The notes under the pieces are model-generated. The model was given only the letters and a program-made list of their open reading frames with translations. It ran no database searches and was not told the DNA's origin. A DNA stretch of 64,000 nt from Lentinula raphanica. Its lineage: Eukaryota; Basidiomycota; Agaricomycetes; Agaricales; Omphalotaceae. How positions within the stretch are numbered: position 1 is the stretch's first letter; each line of letters starts with the position of its first letter. Below, piece after piece: positions 50,834 through 62,900 of this stretch. The DNA lies in assembly GCA_027919835.1 (NCBI GenBank), contig JANVFP010000003.1, positions 1,922,001-1,986,000 of the forward strand, in the 5' to 3' direction. The position numbers and the translations under genes are program-made.

Positions 50834-53800
50834 TTATCCACTAATCCCATTTCTCGAGTCTGCCTCGTCAGGAGGCGTCCCGGGTACAGTACGAAGATGG
50901 AAAGACTCCTGTCGAGGTGTCGACGTTCCCGAGCCAGGCCTAGTACTAGTCGGACTCGGTGCTTCATCAAAGAACCTGATGGACCGTGCAGGCGATTGCT
51001 CTCTCGACCTCTGAGAATGCAAAGTCCTCAACGAATCGATGCGGTGGTGCCGAAGCGAACCACGGGGGCTAGAGAGGAACGGGGAACTCGAAACCTGTTG
51101 GCTTGTACGCCCTCGCTCGTCCATCTCGTCCACTGCGGACGGTTTCGAACCAGAGTCTGTCGTTTTCATGACTCGACCCATCAGGCCTCTACGAATAGAA
51201 TTCCTCCTTCTTCCGCTCCCTTTTGGTGATTTACTCTTTGGCGATTTGGATCGCTGTTTTTTGACTGCAGACAAATCTGTCGGAGCCACAGGCCCTGAAG
51301 CATCGCTGGCCCATCCTTCGTCCTCTTCATCGTCAACGGCGAAATCGTTTTCGGAGGTTGGATGTGTGTTCATAGGTGTGCTTGGACCTGGCGACGGGCC
51401 TGAGGAATCATGGCCTATACTTGCAACGTCAGCGACCACCTCTTTTGCCTTTTCTTTAGCGTCATGCGCCGAGTGTTCTACTTTTTCTGCTCCGTGTTCC
51501 AACGTATCCTTCGCCACGCTCTCCATCTCTTTCACATCCTTTTCTGCTCTCTTCCTAGTCTCCATTGTGTTATCGTCAACCGCCTTCCGCAAACGACCTA
51601 GGTACTCTTTGATATGTTTGTGGGCTTCCGTGCGTTCTCCCCGGAACAACGAAGAATGGGCTTCCGGCGAACCGTAATTCTTGATGACCTCTACCTCCAC
51701 TTCCTCACCGGGACCTGCACGCCGTTCTATAACTCTGTGAGGACCTTCTTGCCACTCTGAAAGTGTCTCCGTTCCGTCAGGGGGCTCCTCTCCTGAGGGT
51801 AAGATCTCAGCACCCGGCTCTTCACCGATTCCTTGAACGCCAGGAGATGCAGATGCGCGAGGGGAGAGCTGAGGAGATATCGTGACGTGTTGAGTCCGTT
51901 TATCCGTTTCGGCTACCGCCTCGACCTCTGTTGGAGAGCTGCCCACACTACCTTCTGGACTCAACTTTTCCTGCGGAGTGTGCTCTCCTCTTTCCAGCCC
52001 ATCCATGGTATCTCGATCCCTGTTGATCACGATATCTTCCCTGTCGGTGACATGGCGAGCTTGAGTAGCCCATTCCGGTAGCCCACTGGTATGTCTACTC
52101 CAAGTTCGAGAAACAGAGTGCACACGACGTCCGAGAGAGAAAGATGGAATGGATAAGCCGTGTATTGTGATTGAGCAGAGAACCATGAATGCGGTGATTG
52201 GTTGGATCGTCTGGGTCAGAAGAGCAGTCTGAGCGTTCTCTTGCGCGGCAGTATTGTCAGAAAGAACGCCAGCAGCTAGGGTCGAAATAAAAACAGCCCC
52301 TGTAGGAAACTTGAGATGACTTTTTCACTGAAGGAATGAGTTCGTCGCCTTACCAATTCCCATCGGCCCAAAATGACCTGTGAAAACCGCTTCCCTAAAC
52401 GTCTTAATATCGGGAATCCATTTGTACAGTGCTACAACGGCCGGTAATCTTCGAAAGAGTAGTACAAGGATTGCGATTACGATCAGACGCCATACTGAAA
52501 GCGAAGTTTCCCTGGATGAGGAGTCAGTGGGGCTGTTTTTTGTTCATGTGTTCAACTTACGCATTCGAGAATTCATTGAATGGCATCCATGCTCCCACAA
52601 AGATGAAGGCAGCAATGTTGAATAACAAGTCAATGACGGACGAGAAGACAGACTCCTCAGTCTGGCGGTTGAAAAATCCGTCCCAAGCGAATGCAGTCCC
52701 ACAAGCGAATGCTGGAGAACCGATTAATGCCCAGACAGCGGTAGAAGATATGAAACACATACTTGATAGCAAATCATCTGAACCCAAGAGAGTGGTGACT
52801 CCAATTGTGCCAAGAGCCAAAGAAATATACTGCGCAATGTACGAGTGCCTATCTATCAGATTGTGACGCTCGCAAAACTTCATGAGATGGCGGAATCCGA
52901 AGCCAAGACAAGAACCAATGACTATTCCCAAAGTTACCTGGTCTGGCAAAAGATATAAGTAAAAAAGAATGAGTGCACTACGAGCATTCCACTTACATAA
53001 CCAAAGTAGCAAAAACCAATCCCTGATTGCGGAGCCGGTGGTGTTATCAAGTACGAGATATAAGGCGATATACAGGAACGGAAACGCCGCGCCATCATTG
53101 CAACCACTCTCAGCTGCGAGGAGATGTCGAATGTGCGCCGGGACGTGCTTATCGGCATATTTACCGCCTACGACTGCAGCTGCAAGGATAGGATCGGTTG
53201 GAGTGAGACAGGCAGCGACAGCCAGAGATGAAAGAAAGTTGAGGTTGGGAATGAGTGCATAAATGAAAGCTGCCGACACGAACCAGCCCTAAACCAACAT
53301 GGAGTCATGATCGAATGAAACACGATGGGGCGAGGTTACCTACCCAAGTCATTATAGGTGCCAGAAGAAAGAAGATGCTTTTCCAATGCCTTGCCATATA
53401 GGCTTTGGGCAACTCGACACCTATGGCAAACACACCAATAGCTAGAACAACACGGCAGAACTCGAGTGTGATGGTATTGGTAACATCGTCGTCGGAATTG
53501 CCCCAACTGCGTGGATCGAAGATATTAGCACCATAGGGACCTGGAAAGATGGGTAGTATGAGAACTGAGGGTATAGTCGAGACAAGATGAACTTGGTCGC
53601 ACCAATGATGATCCCGAACAAAAACGCCCAACATGCTTCTCCAATATAAAGCTAAGTGGTAGAGCGATATGAGCAGAGTAATTTGATGAGATGGGAGCGG
53701 CGTATACCTTTTCACGGAGAAGGAGTGAGAACATGCCAAATATAACGACAAACATGCCTAGTATTGTATAGATGATGTGTGGAATAGTGACCTCGAACTA

Positions 53801-53872
53801 TGAAAGGCGAAAAGCACAGTTAGTGTAAACATGGTGGTAGAGATCCAAGAGACGCACGGGATAGAAAGACAT
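50834..53872 (-). CDS. NHA1: Plasma-membrane Na+(K+)/H+ antiporter, NHA1 type
   Basis: Exports Na+/K+ in exchange for H+. Start ATG 53872 (MSFYP, intron, FEVTIPHIIYTILGMFVVI). About 12 hydrophobic helices. Transport motifs: CLTPTDPILAAAVVGGKYAD and LLAAESGCNDGAAFPFLYIA (ESGxND). Also IGVTTLLGSDDLLSSFACG and GPMGIGAVFIS-like loop, FMVLCSITIHGLSIPSFSLG. The last exon (50834-52186) carries a long hydrophilic cytosolic tail of about 400 residues, Ser/Pro/Glu-rich with SPARSIRFFDE near its end, as in fungal Nha1. About ten short introns. Confidence 0.94.
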
Positions 53873-55449
53873 GATGACCGACGATAATAAGTGGATTTGC
53901 ACACAAATTGCATAAAGGAGGCCTTGAGAATCGTAAAGATCGTGGACAGCGAGCGGGTCGTGGTCGTGGAAAGAGGACAAGAGCTGTGGAGTAGTCTGGC
54001 GGGTAAACTTTTTTCTAGGAGAGAAGGCTTGGTCTTGGCCTTTTTTCGGTTTTATATAGCTGTGCCTTCGTCGATCAAACTTCAAACTCTCCGTTATCAA
54101 GCCTCTTTTGAAGTGTATTTTACCCGAAGGTGCGTGTAGAGCTCACGATCGTCTTTGAGGACTGCAGACGGAGCTCTGAGCACGCACGTCCTTCCTGCTG
54201 GCCTTTTAAATGAACTGGAAACTTTCAAAGTATCTCAATTACAAAGGTCACCTGTGCTACCTTTCTATCATACTTATCTCAGTTCAAGTTTGTGCGCTAG
54301 ATGGCCAAGACCGGGCATCCGTCAACCCTGCAGCTTGGGACAAAAATTTTGAAACAGCCGTTGACCGGGCTAAGAACTTGCTGAACGCGTTGGTTACCAG
54401 GCTAAGGTCTGCTAAGATTCTCTGAGCAATCTTGGGCAATCTTGGGCAAACCACGTCCAAGTGAAATTTCTTTCAAAGGTGGATATGTTACTGTATGTCT
54501 TTCATAGAAGTCTCTGGTTCCGGAAGATTACTCACATCTTTTACGCATCCGCGGCTATCGACCCGAAGTCAAAGCGATCTTTTTCGACCAATTATAGAAT
54601 CTCAATTCCGCCCATTACTAACTCCCAAGTACTGCGTCTTCAGCTGCAATCGATCCATTTCACAACTATGTAGATCTCCTTGACTGCTATGTACTGACTG
54701 GTAACACAGAGCTTTGAGTCTTGCATCAACTCGCTGGTCGATTCACTTCTGGAATTAGGACGTATATAGCTTTCAACATGTAGAAGCCGCCACTTTTCTG
54801 TTGAACAAAGAATCATCGCTCAGATTCAGAACCCAGGGTTGAAGCTTTGAAGTTCGGTCGGATCTACAATTGAATACACTGAACTCTATGTTATCAATCA
54901 TCTTCCAGCAGAATAGAGTTTGGAGGTCTTGCAAGCAAAGATGTACCGGGAAAGCTCTATGAGCGGTTACCTAAGTACCTTGAATGTCCATCTTGTCTTG
55001 CAAAAGCCCTCATCATCGGAGCCGCCCGAATACGCATGCATAACAGTCGTATAATGACGATGATCGTAAGTAATGTTTAATGAAGGATCATATGTTGAAC
55101 ACGTTCTCAACGCAATTCAACTGGCTAGTTACTGCTGAGCATTATGATCTTGAAGCAACTCGGACTTAGAATCCTATTCCTCTGTGTAGAAAGGAACTCG
55201 ATTAGTTCCTCGTTACCTCTCGTTTGGTAAGAACGTGCACTGGAAATCGGACGGCTTGAACTCCGGAGGGGGAATCCCATAACAAGGCTCTCCGGAAAAG
55301 CCAACTAATCCACTCGAACAATGTGTGTGCCAGCAATCATTCGACATCTCGGCGGCTGAAAATGATGCAAAGTGCATGAATTGTTTCTTAGTAACTACAT
55401 TGGTTGTACAGCCATGATGAGTTCTGGAGCTACATTCTGCGATGTAGCT
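53873..55449. other. Intergenic stretch, no confident gene
   Basis: A frame at 54210-54425 begins with a signal-peptide-like segment (LCYLSIILISVQVCA) followed by NPAAWDKNFETAVDRAKNLL and then stops. I could not extend it by splicing and do not recognise it. It could be a remnant of a secreted protein. Two GAGCTC sites with a related spacer flank 54139-54176. The rest (54430-55449) shows nothing I can support. Confidence 0.35.
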
Positions 55450-55825
55450 TCAAGCCTGAGGAGCTTTCTTGTATCTGAGGTGGCTTAGGTTAGCATGTAG
55501 ATCGCATGTGATGATGGTGATGACATACAACACAGCGGCAAAAGGAATGGTGAATCCAGCTGTGCAGAACGCAGCAAACTTGCCTAGGAAAGCAGGCTTT
55601 CGTCGGTACGAAAAGGGGAGATGCTTGAATATAGTGCATGAGCTACTGATGCGCATCACAGACAACGATCTAGAGACTCACCCCTCCTTCATGGACGTGT
55701 CCAGGAGCTACAATGCTTTGCAGACCGCCATTGATGTTCTTGATGTGGAGATAGCGGGTGTTGGTCTGCGTGCGCTGCACAGCACGACCAAGATGAAGGG
55801 ACAGTCGACTGGCGGGGGACATCAT
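55450..55825 (-). CDS. COX8: Cytochrome c oxidase subunit VIII/VIIc (small three-exon gene)
   Basis: Nuclear-encoded single-helix subunit of respiratory complex IV (yeast Cox8, animal COX7C). Exons 55825-55682, 55623-55529 and 55474-55450 total 264 nt, giving 87 residues. The N-terminus MMSPASRLSLHLGRAVQRTQ is a basic amphipathic mitochondrial presequence. The mature part has VHEGGHLPFSYRRKPAFLGK and one membrane helix (FAAFCTAGFTIPFAAVLY) ending KKAPQA. The 25-nt last exon follows a canonical GTATGT donor. Family hallmarks are the LPFS and GFxIPF words. Confidence 0.87.
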
Positions 55826-55994
55826 GATGAAAAAGGAAGAATTGATAGGAAGTCTGAAGATTCACAAACGCCTTTATAAGAGCATTTTCAACCGTCAGAT
55901 GACCTATACTGAACATAAGGTACTTGAAATTTCTCAGGCTGTATATAGATGATTGTTGCTAGCTATCTCCATTCTGGTCTTTTTAATTCGGCGG

Positions 55995-56782
55995 TTACAT
56001 TCTTGAGACGCGTAGTCCGTTCTGTTTGATTAGGGATAGACTGTGACCAAGATAAGTTTGCGGAATTCAATATTCAGTGTCGGGAACAACTTACTTGTGA
56101 CAATTCCTGAGCCCAAGCGTTGGTTCTCAGTAGAGCATCTTGAACTCCCGGTCGAAGATCTTTCGCGCGAAGGATGAGATATGTCTCTGACACGAGAAAG
56201 CTACACACCTGCGTCGGCATCTATGTCCGTGTCCATCTCGAATTCCCCAGGCAGATCCTGGAGATTAGATTCTAGCGTATCGAGCTTCTGATACTGTTCC
56301 AAAGAGCCTAACATTGTCTTCTCGACCTTTGAAGGTTCAATACGACGAGTCACGGCAAGAGTCTTGTGAAGTCCTAGTCTTTGATCATGCAGTGACCAGA
56401 CATGTCTGTCCAGGGCCTCGTCAAAAGGCTCGATATCTAGCATTCATGAATCAGAAATGTCATTATAATCGACGACAAGGTTAGAAACACTACCGTCTTC
56501 GCCGCGTTCATCGAATGTCTGCCCGTTCACGCGTAGATTGGGCTGTGCCAGTCGGAAAGTATTTTGTACAAACTTAGGACGCGTAAGAGCCAGCAAAATT
56601 CTCTGAGACCGAAGACCTACCTGTTCCAAATGCTGAGAAAGGGAATTGCTTTCCATGGAGCCCGTTGCTGCAAGCTCTTTCGCAAGAGAGGCTTTGGCAA
56701 CTTGTGCATAATTCGCCTTGATACGAGACCAATCACTCATCGTCTCAATCGATACACGCAGATCTTCTTTGGAAGCAGACAT
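55995..56782 (-). CDS. NSL1: Kinetochore MIND-complex subunit Mis14/Nsl1
   Basis: Subunit of the outer-kinetochore Mis12/MIND complex. Start ATG 56782 (MSASKEDLRVSIETMSDWSR). Introns near 56565-56620, 56455-56490 and 56163-56211. The conserved block is DIEPFDEALDRHVWSLHDQR with AVTRRIEPSKVE, then MLGSLEQYQKLDTLESNLQD and, after an intron, LRPGVQDALLRTNAWAQELS. The last exon is uncertain. Canonical splicing gives a short end at 55995, but one base more would open ERTTRLKNVTAELKRPEWR to 55963, which looks like the real family C-terminus. Divergent from separase, 166 bp between starts. Confidence 0.78.
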
Positions 56783-56948
56783 GATTTCTGGTAAAGGAGT
56801 GAAAATACGGTATAGTAGTGATGGTTCAAGTTCAAGAGAAATGTGACATTGACACACACGTGACATGCGTGGCCATCGCGGTCATGATCGTGACGCGAGG
56901 CGCTCTGGAATTTTCAAGTTGAACTACAACCTAACTGCAACGCTAGCC
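56783..56948. promoter_or_regulatory. Divergent promoter between NSL1 and separase
   Basis: 166 bp separate the start codons of two chromosome-segregation genes. I see no clear TATA element. The palindrome-like CACACACGTGACATG lies near 56851-56865. Confidence 0.5.
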
Positions 56949-59900
56949 ATGCCCGTCCCGACCGTCCCTCGAACTCGTAAAGCCACTACTGCTACTGCAT
57001 CTAGTACCACTCGCAAACCTACTACGAAACTTCGTCCTATCCCCAAACCAACTTCTGAACCTGACTTTCTTGCTGCACAACTCGCGAGAACGTTGACCAT
57101 TAAAGATCCGACGACGAGCAAAGGAAAGCAGAAAGCTACATCTCCTGAAGAGAAGAAGCTCGACTCTATGAGGATGGTCAATGGCGCTTCGCAACAGCTT
57201 TCAGACCTTGCTCAGAGCGGGTGGAAGAAGTCATCGGAGGCAGGAAACAAGCGGAAATCGGAATCAGAAACTAAGGCTCTCGAAGCTAGCTCGACTGCAG
57301 CTCGACATCTGGCTTTTTTGAGGAGCACATCCAATGGAGACTTGAATGTAGAACGAGCAGCCATAAGTATCGTGGGGAAGTTGGTCGCATTGGAATTGGT
57401 ATGTGCCCTTCATGCTTTGATATCACTCAACCTAATGATTCCACCAAACCATAGTTTGATTCAGCGTTGACAGCTCTTACCACTGCACATCCTCGGATAT
57501 GTAGTTTACTCGAAGTGCAAAGTCATACAACACACCTACTCTCAATGCCCTTTCCTTCAAAGTTGGAAATTGACACACTACTAGCAACACTTGTTTCGAC
57601 GTATCTATTCCATGCAACCATAATCTTGGCTCATATCGATCGACTCGCGCTACACAAAGAATTGGGTTTTTCTTCGCTACTGGAATGGGTCCCGATGTTT
57701 CCTTCGTTCGGCATAACGAACAAGCACTTGGATTCTATCCTGACGAAGATATATTCTGTATTGATGAAGGTCTCCACTGTGGATGTCCTACCAATACATC
57801 TTTTCAATATTCGGATATATGCTCTGCGATGTCTGGCGCATACATCTCCAGGAACTGTAGAAAACCCGGCCAACCTCTGGGAACAAGCTTGTAAAGTCGT
57901 GAACGCGCTTATTTGTTCTTCTGGCGAGCATTCGGTCACCGAGGCAGCTTCCGTTGCGACATCCGCGTTGCTTGCTCTTCACAACGTTTGTGAGGCCCGT
58001 CCTGATAGAGATGATCTCGTGATCGGAAAGGGATATACCTCCTACTGTGAAAGCTGGCTAGGAGTTGCTTCCAAGGTACGTGGGCAGATGTTTCTCATCG
58101 TTCTCGAAATCTAACGTTTGGACACTCCGACAGGCAAACGACACAGACATCCTAGCAAGGATCGTGAAGCTGATGCCCTCCAGCTCCGCTGTCCATCCTA
58201 ACTCTCTACCTGAATCAAGAATTGCTCAGGAGGATGATATCATTCGTCAAGGCACACGCTTATGCGCTTCATTTGCTCAGTTACTTGCATTTCTCGAAAC
58301 CTCCAACGAGATTGACCATGTAATGGTGGTTGCCAAGACTCGAGACATCGTTGAGATGTTACCCTTGCGTAAAGGAGGACCAGCCGCTGACTCCTTGATC
58401 ACAAGATTGCTGGTAATGTCGAACCAGGACGACATCTGTGATAAAGACATTCAGCGAATCTCCAGGAAGGTCGATCGAGCCTTGAACAAAGTCCGAAAGG
58501 GAGCACTCGAGGCTTTCTTGAAGCAATCGACAAGCAAGAAAGTCAAAGATGAGCTGTCGCATCTGTTACAGGTCCTTATCAATGTTTACGAAATCACGAT
58601 CCAAGCTGTGAGTGAATCGTTCTTATGTTTAATCTGAGCCTTCATCGACGCTTCTTAGGCGGTCTCGAGGTCCGATTCAGATCACCTTACATATTTCCTG
58701 GACACACTGTTTATACTCTCCCGAACATGTCTCGATACGTCGGACCCGAGAACATATGATACTGCCTATGACCTGCTCTCCAGAGCGACCAGTATACTTT
58801 CCTTGTCTAGTGGTGAACATGTTTCGTCTCCCACTGTTCTTACCTCAAATTCCACACCGTCTCCTGGGCGTCCAGATTTCATTCGTTGCACTTCTGGTGC
58901 TTTCTATAATATTGGTGGAGCGCTTTATCAAGCAGGACGGTATAGCGCTGCCATACCATTTCTCAAGGAGGGTTGTCGCCTAGGGATAGCTGCGCTCGAG
59001 GAGTACAACACAGATGGTATGGCCGATATCAATCAGGGCGAACAGTCTGATCCTTGGTCACAATTGAGGGAACAACTCTGGCGGAGATATCAGCTTCTAG
59101 CAGTGTGTTACATGAACATTGCTGATCGCAAGGTATGTTCTGAAGCCGTCTTTGGTCTCATACTGAGCTCTTTGCACATAGGCTTCTTTTGACAATTTTG
59201 TACAAAGTGTCCGCAATTTTCCTTATTCGGCTTTTGCCAATCTCGACAAAATGTTGTTTTCTGAGATTATCAAGCTTTCTCCCGGCGTGAAGGAATTACG
59301 CAGTGTCGTCGACAAGTTGACTCATCTTGGAGCGTCTGAACTCATGCTAAAGGCGGTGGACATATCTATGCAGTCGGTCGACCTACCCGGAAGTGTGGAC
59401 CCATCCGTGATAGGTATCCTCCTGGAATGGCAAATCCAAAGTCTTGACAATGTCCGGTGGAAAGAGGGTATCCCGGAAATTCTAGTCTCTTTGTTGAAGG
59501 GGGTCTTACACTTGTATCGAGGGGAAAACATGCCGGTTCGGTCACTCAGGGTTTATGCCAAAGTGCTCGAATTGCATTATCGAGGCCCAGTCACTGTGTC
59601 AGAAGATGATTGTTTTGAAGTAGAGAGAATCGAGAAGGAGGCGCGCTCTCTGTTTCATTTGAAGGTTTTCCTTTGATCTTCTGGAGTCCATACAATTGTT
59701 CCTTACCTGACTCTAGAACCCTGGCAAGGATGGACCTATCTTTCTCCTTCGTTTTGAATATTACGCCTCTATACATCTATGGCTTGCGCTTCTCGCGCAT
59801 CGTCGTGCCAACTCTGACCAGGTCTCGCTCGCCAGCAAGCACGCTGCCACGGCTTGTATCGCTCTTCGCACCATATTATCTTCTGGAGGATCCAGCGTTC

Positions 59901-62900
59901 AGGACCCTGCCAATGACAAGAAAGTTCCTAGGACCAATCCTTCAGGTGTAAGGAAGACGAAGACTACAGTCGGACTGGTGCACAGAAGCAAATCCGTGAA
60001 GAAATTACCAGAATCCAAGAATGATACCGGTGGGTGGACTTCGTACGCTGACTTTCATCGTTTTATTCATCAACCGAGGCTAGTTTCAGGTGTTGATCAA
60101 TTTCCTTCGCCGAAATCACCTGTGGTAGTCGATTCGACAGAAACTCTAATGGAGTTACTTCGTATGTGGCTAACCCTGGGGGTGACAATCATTCCTCACC
60201 GATTGTTTGATTCTATAGAATTATCTGCTCATATTCTGGGCATGCTGAACTTGACGATTCCGAAAATCAATGTTTTAGACGTGCTCAGGACGATTGCGGG
60301 TTTACATTATGGCAGCAATAGTGATTGTGCGTCTGGCATTCATGATATTCCTATAACTATAAAACACTGATGACCATATGCAGTCTATGTGTCAACATCA
60401 TCCGAACTTGCATTAGAATACCTCAGACTGGGGAAAGGAAAGCGCGCTACGAAAGTGTTGAATCAAGCATTGACAGCTGCGCGAGGCAATCACACTACTG
60501 ATGAAACTTGTGCACGCTTCTTGTTGATTTTCGCTGCTTCATGTGTCGTTGCTAACGATGTGGAACAGAGGTACGATTTCGTTCGTTTAATAGCCGTGAC
60601 ATTCCTCAGCGTACATCAAACCTAGCATCAAATTGTATCAGGAAGGTTCTGAGCTGGAAAGTCGCATGCTTCCACCTAACAAGCAAGCGTCTACCATGGA
60701 AAAGATTCAAGCCCATGTCGCGCGAATTGAGCAGACCGCTCTGGCATTCGAAGTCTTTTCTCTCATACAAAGCATGTTGGTGAGTTGGTCTCTGTGCACA
60801 TGATGGAAAATGCTTACTGTCCAAGAATAATGTTTCGGGATCAGTGGATGCACTATTGAAGGCCCTTCGTTTATGGAATCGGGCGTTTGAATCTCTGGCT
60901 CGCTTACAACCGAGTCCTCCAAGAAGAAACTCCCAGATACAAGAATCAAATCCATTCAGCGATTCTTCGTCAAGCAAAGCACTACCAACACCTACTTACG
61001 GTACCCCATCGTATGCCCCAGCTTGCCTAACCGAACCTTCGTCCGCATCCCGTCGAATTGGTGATTTCTCGCAGACCCGAGTTTTGACCACAGGTTTGGA
61101 ATGGAGGGTAGGACAAGGCCTTCTCAACGCATTGTTCTCTCTGTATCATGCATACCTAGAGCGGGGGTCTCCTAGAGAAGCCCAGTATTTTGCCGAGCAG
61201 GCGAAAGCACTCGCTGCTTCAATCAATGCCCCAGCCGGAATTTGCCATGCGATGGTGAAAGCGGTGGAGGTTCAACTATCTCAAGGACTGCTCGTGGAAG
61301 GATCTGGACAGCTCCAGGAAGTCGAGCAGTACATTTGTTCTAGGGACGATCGGGATGTCCACGCTGATCTGGCCGAGTTCTATCGATTGAAGGGTGACTT
61401 GGGACAAAGAGATTCCATGGTGGACGATGCTCAGGAACATTATCAAGGCGCAGTCAAAGTGATAGAGAGCGTCGACCAAAATTTTAGGTTATTGGACGGC
61501 GTCGAGTTTGGGTATCGTCGAAGATTGTTATATTATCCACTGTCTGCTAACCTCACTTTCTAGTCCTCGGGTATCGTTAGGGGCCACCCCATCTTCTGAG
61601 ACCCTCTTTCCGGAATTATTAGCTCACATTCTCTGTCGATACGGTTAGCCGATTATACTCAATCATTTATCTGTACAAGTTGCTGACCCTATCTCTAGTG
61701 TGGCTGTTGCGTGACGGACATGAAGAAACTTATGAAGCCTTGCTCGAAAAGTTTGAGTCACTACCTTCGACAACTGCCATTCAAGTATGTTCCCTCTCGA
61801 GCTCCTCTTTCCAAGTCTGATCTTTCACCTTAGTCTCAACAAAATGGCCTTTCGGCGAGATTGGCGCTTCATCGTGTCTATCAACGCAGTCGAACTGATA
61901 TTCTTCTTAGTTCTATTGGAGAGACTAGTGCGCGATGACTCTGTTCCATGCAGTCCTTGACTAACCACTAATATATCTTAGCGATTGCACTTTCATCAGG
62001 CTCAGATGACCTCAGCATATCTGTCACTCCTACTATGCTGGAGATCGCCAAAGACCTCGATTACACCGAGGGAATGTTCTGGGCTTATCTCAGTGACTTA
62101 GGTCAAAAGGGCTATGTGCCGGATGTCCGGGAGGCCGCTATGTCCATCGCGAAAATAAAAACCTTTCAGGCTTCATTGGGAAAATTCAAACCCCAAACCC
62201 CTTTGCTCACTGCCGGCGTCATAGGTATGTTATGTTTGTGTGGAAGGCTTCTGTCGTTACTGATTCTCTTCATAGATGCTTCTACTTCCCTAACTTTGCG
62301 CAGTGAAATGCTCGAAGCTATATCAAACAAATTCCCCCCAGCCTCTCTTCATGATGACCTACGATGGCCCAAACTCTCTGATTCCGGTATACCGTTGCCT
62401 TACGTTGACAAAGACAAGGCTGTCGCGTGCGATAATGATACGGACGAACTACAGTTGAGCAAATATTGGGAAACAGTCAGACGTCGGTATCAGGGATATT
62501 ACATGAATCCAGAAACCTTCAATTCCTCTACGATTGCTGAACTGCCCAAAACTTGGACGGTCGTGCACATTTCAGTGACAGAGGATAAAAATACGATGTT
62601 CATATCTCGCCAACGTGGAGGCGATCAGAACGAACCTCTCGTTTTCTGTGTTCCGTTGAAGGGGAGAAGAGAGGATGCTGCTGACCAACATCTCACGTTC
62701 GAGGATGCGCTGAGTGAGATGCAAGAGATCGTTTCCCTCAGCAACGAAACAACAAAGGTCGCCGCTTCTATTCGAAACGATCCCGCCGCCAGATCCAAGT
62801 GGTGGAAGGATCGAGGTGCGCTTGATAATCGCCTTCGCGAGTTGTTGGAAAACATCGAGTTCTGTTGGCTGGGTGCATTCAAGGTATATTCCGGTACTAT

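Noticed and set aside
54210..54425. Secreted enzyme gene (signal peptide followed by a helical start)
   Set aside because: Only about 70 codons are open, no downstream exon could be joined, and no catalytic motif is visible.
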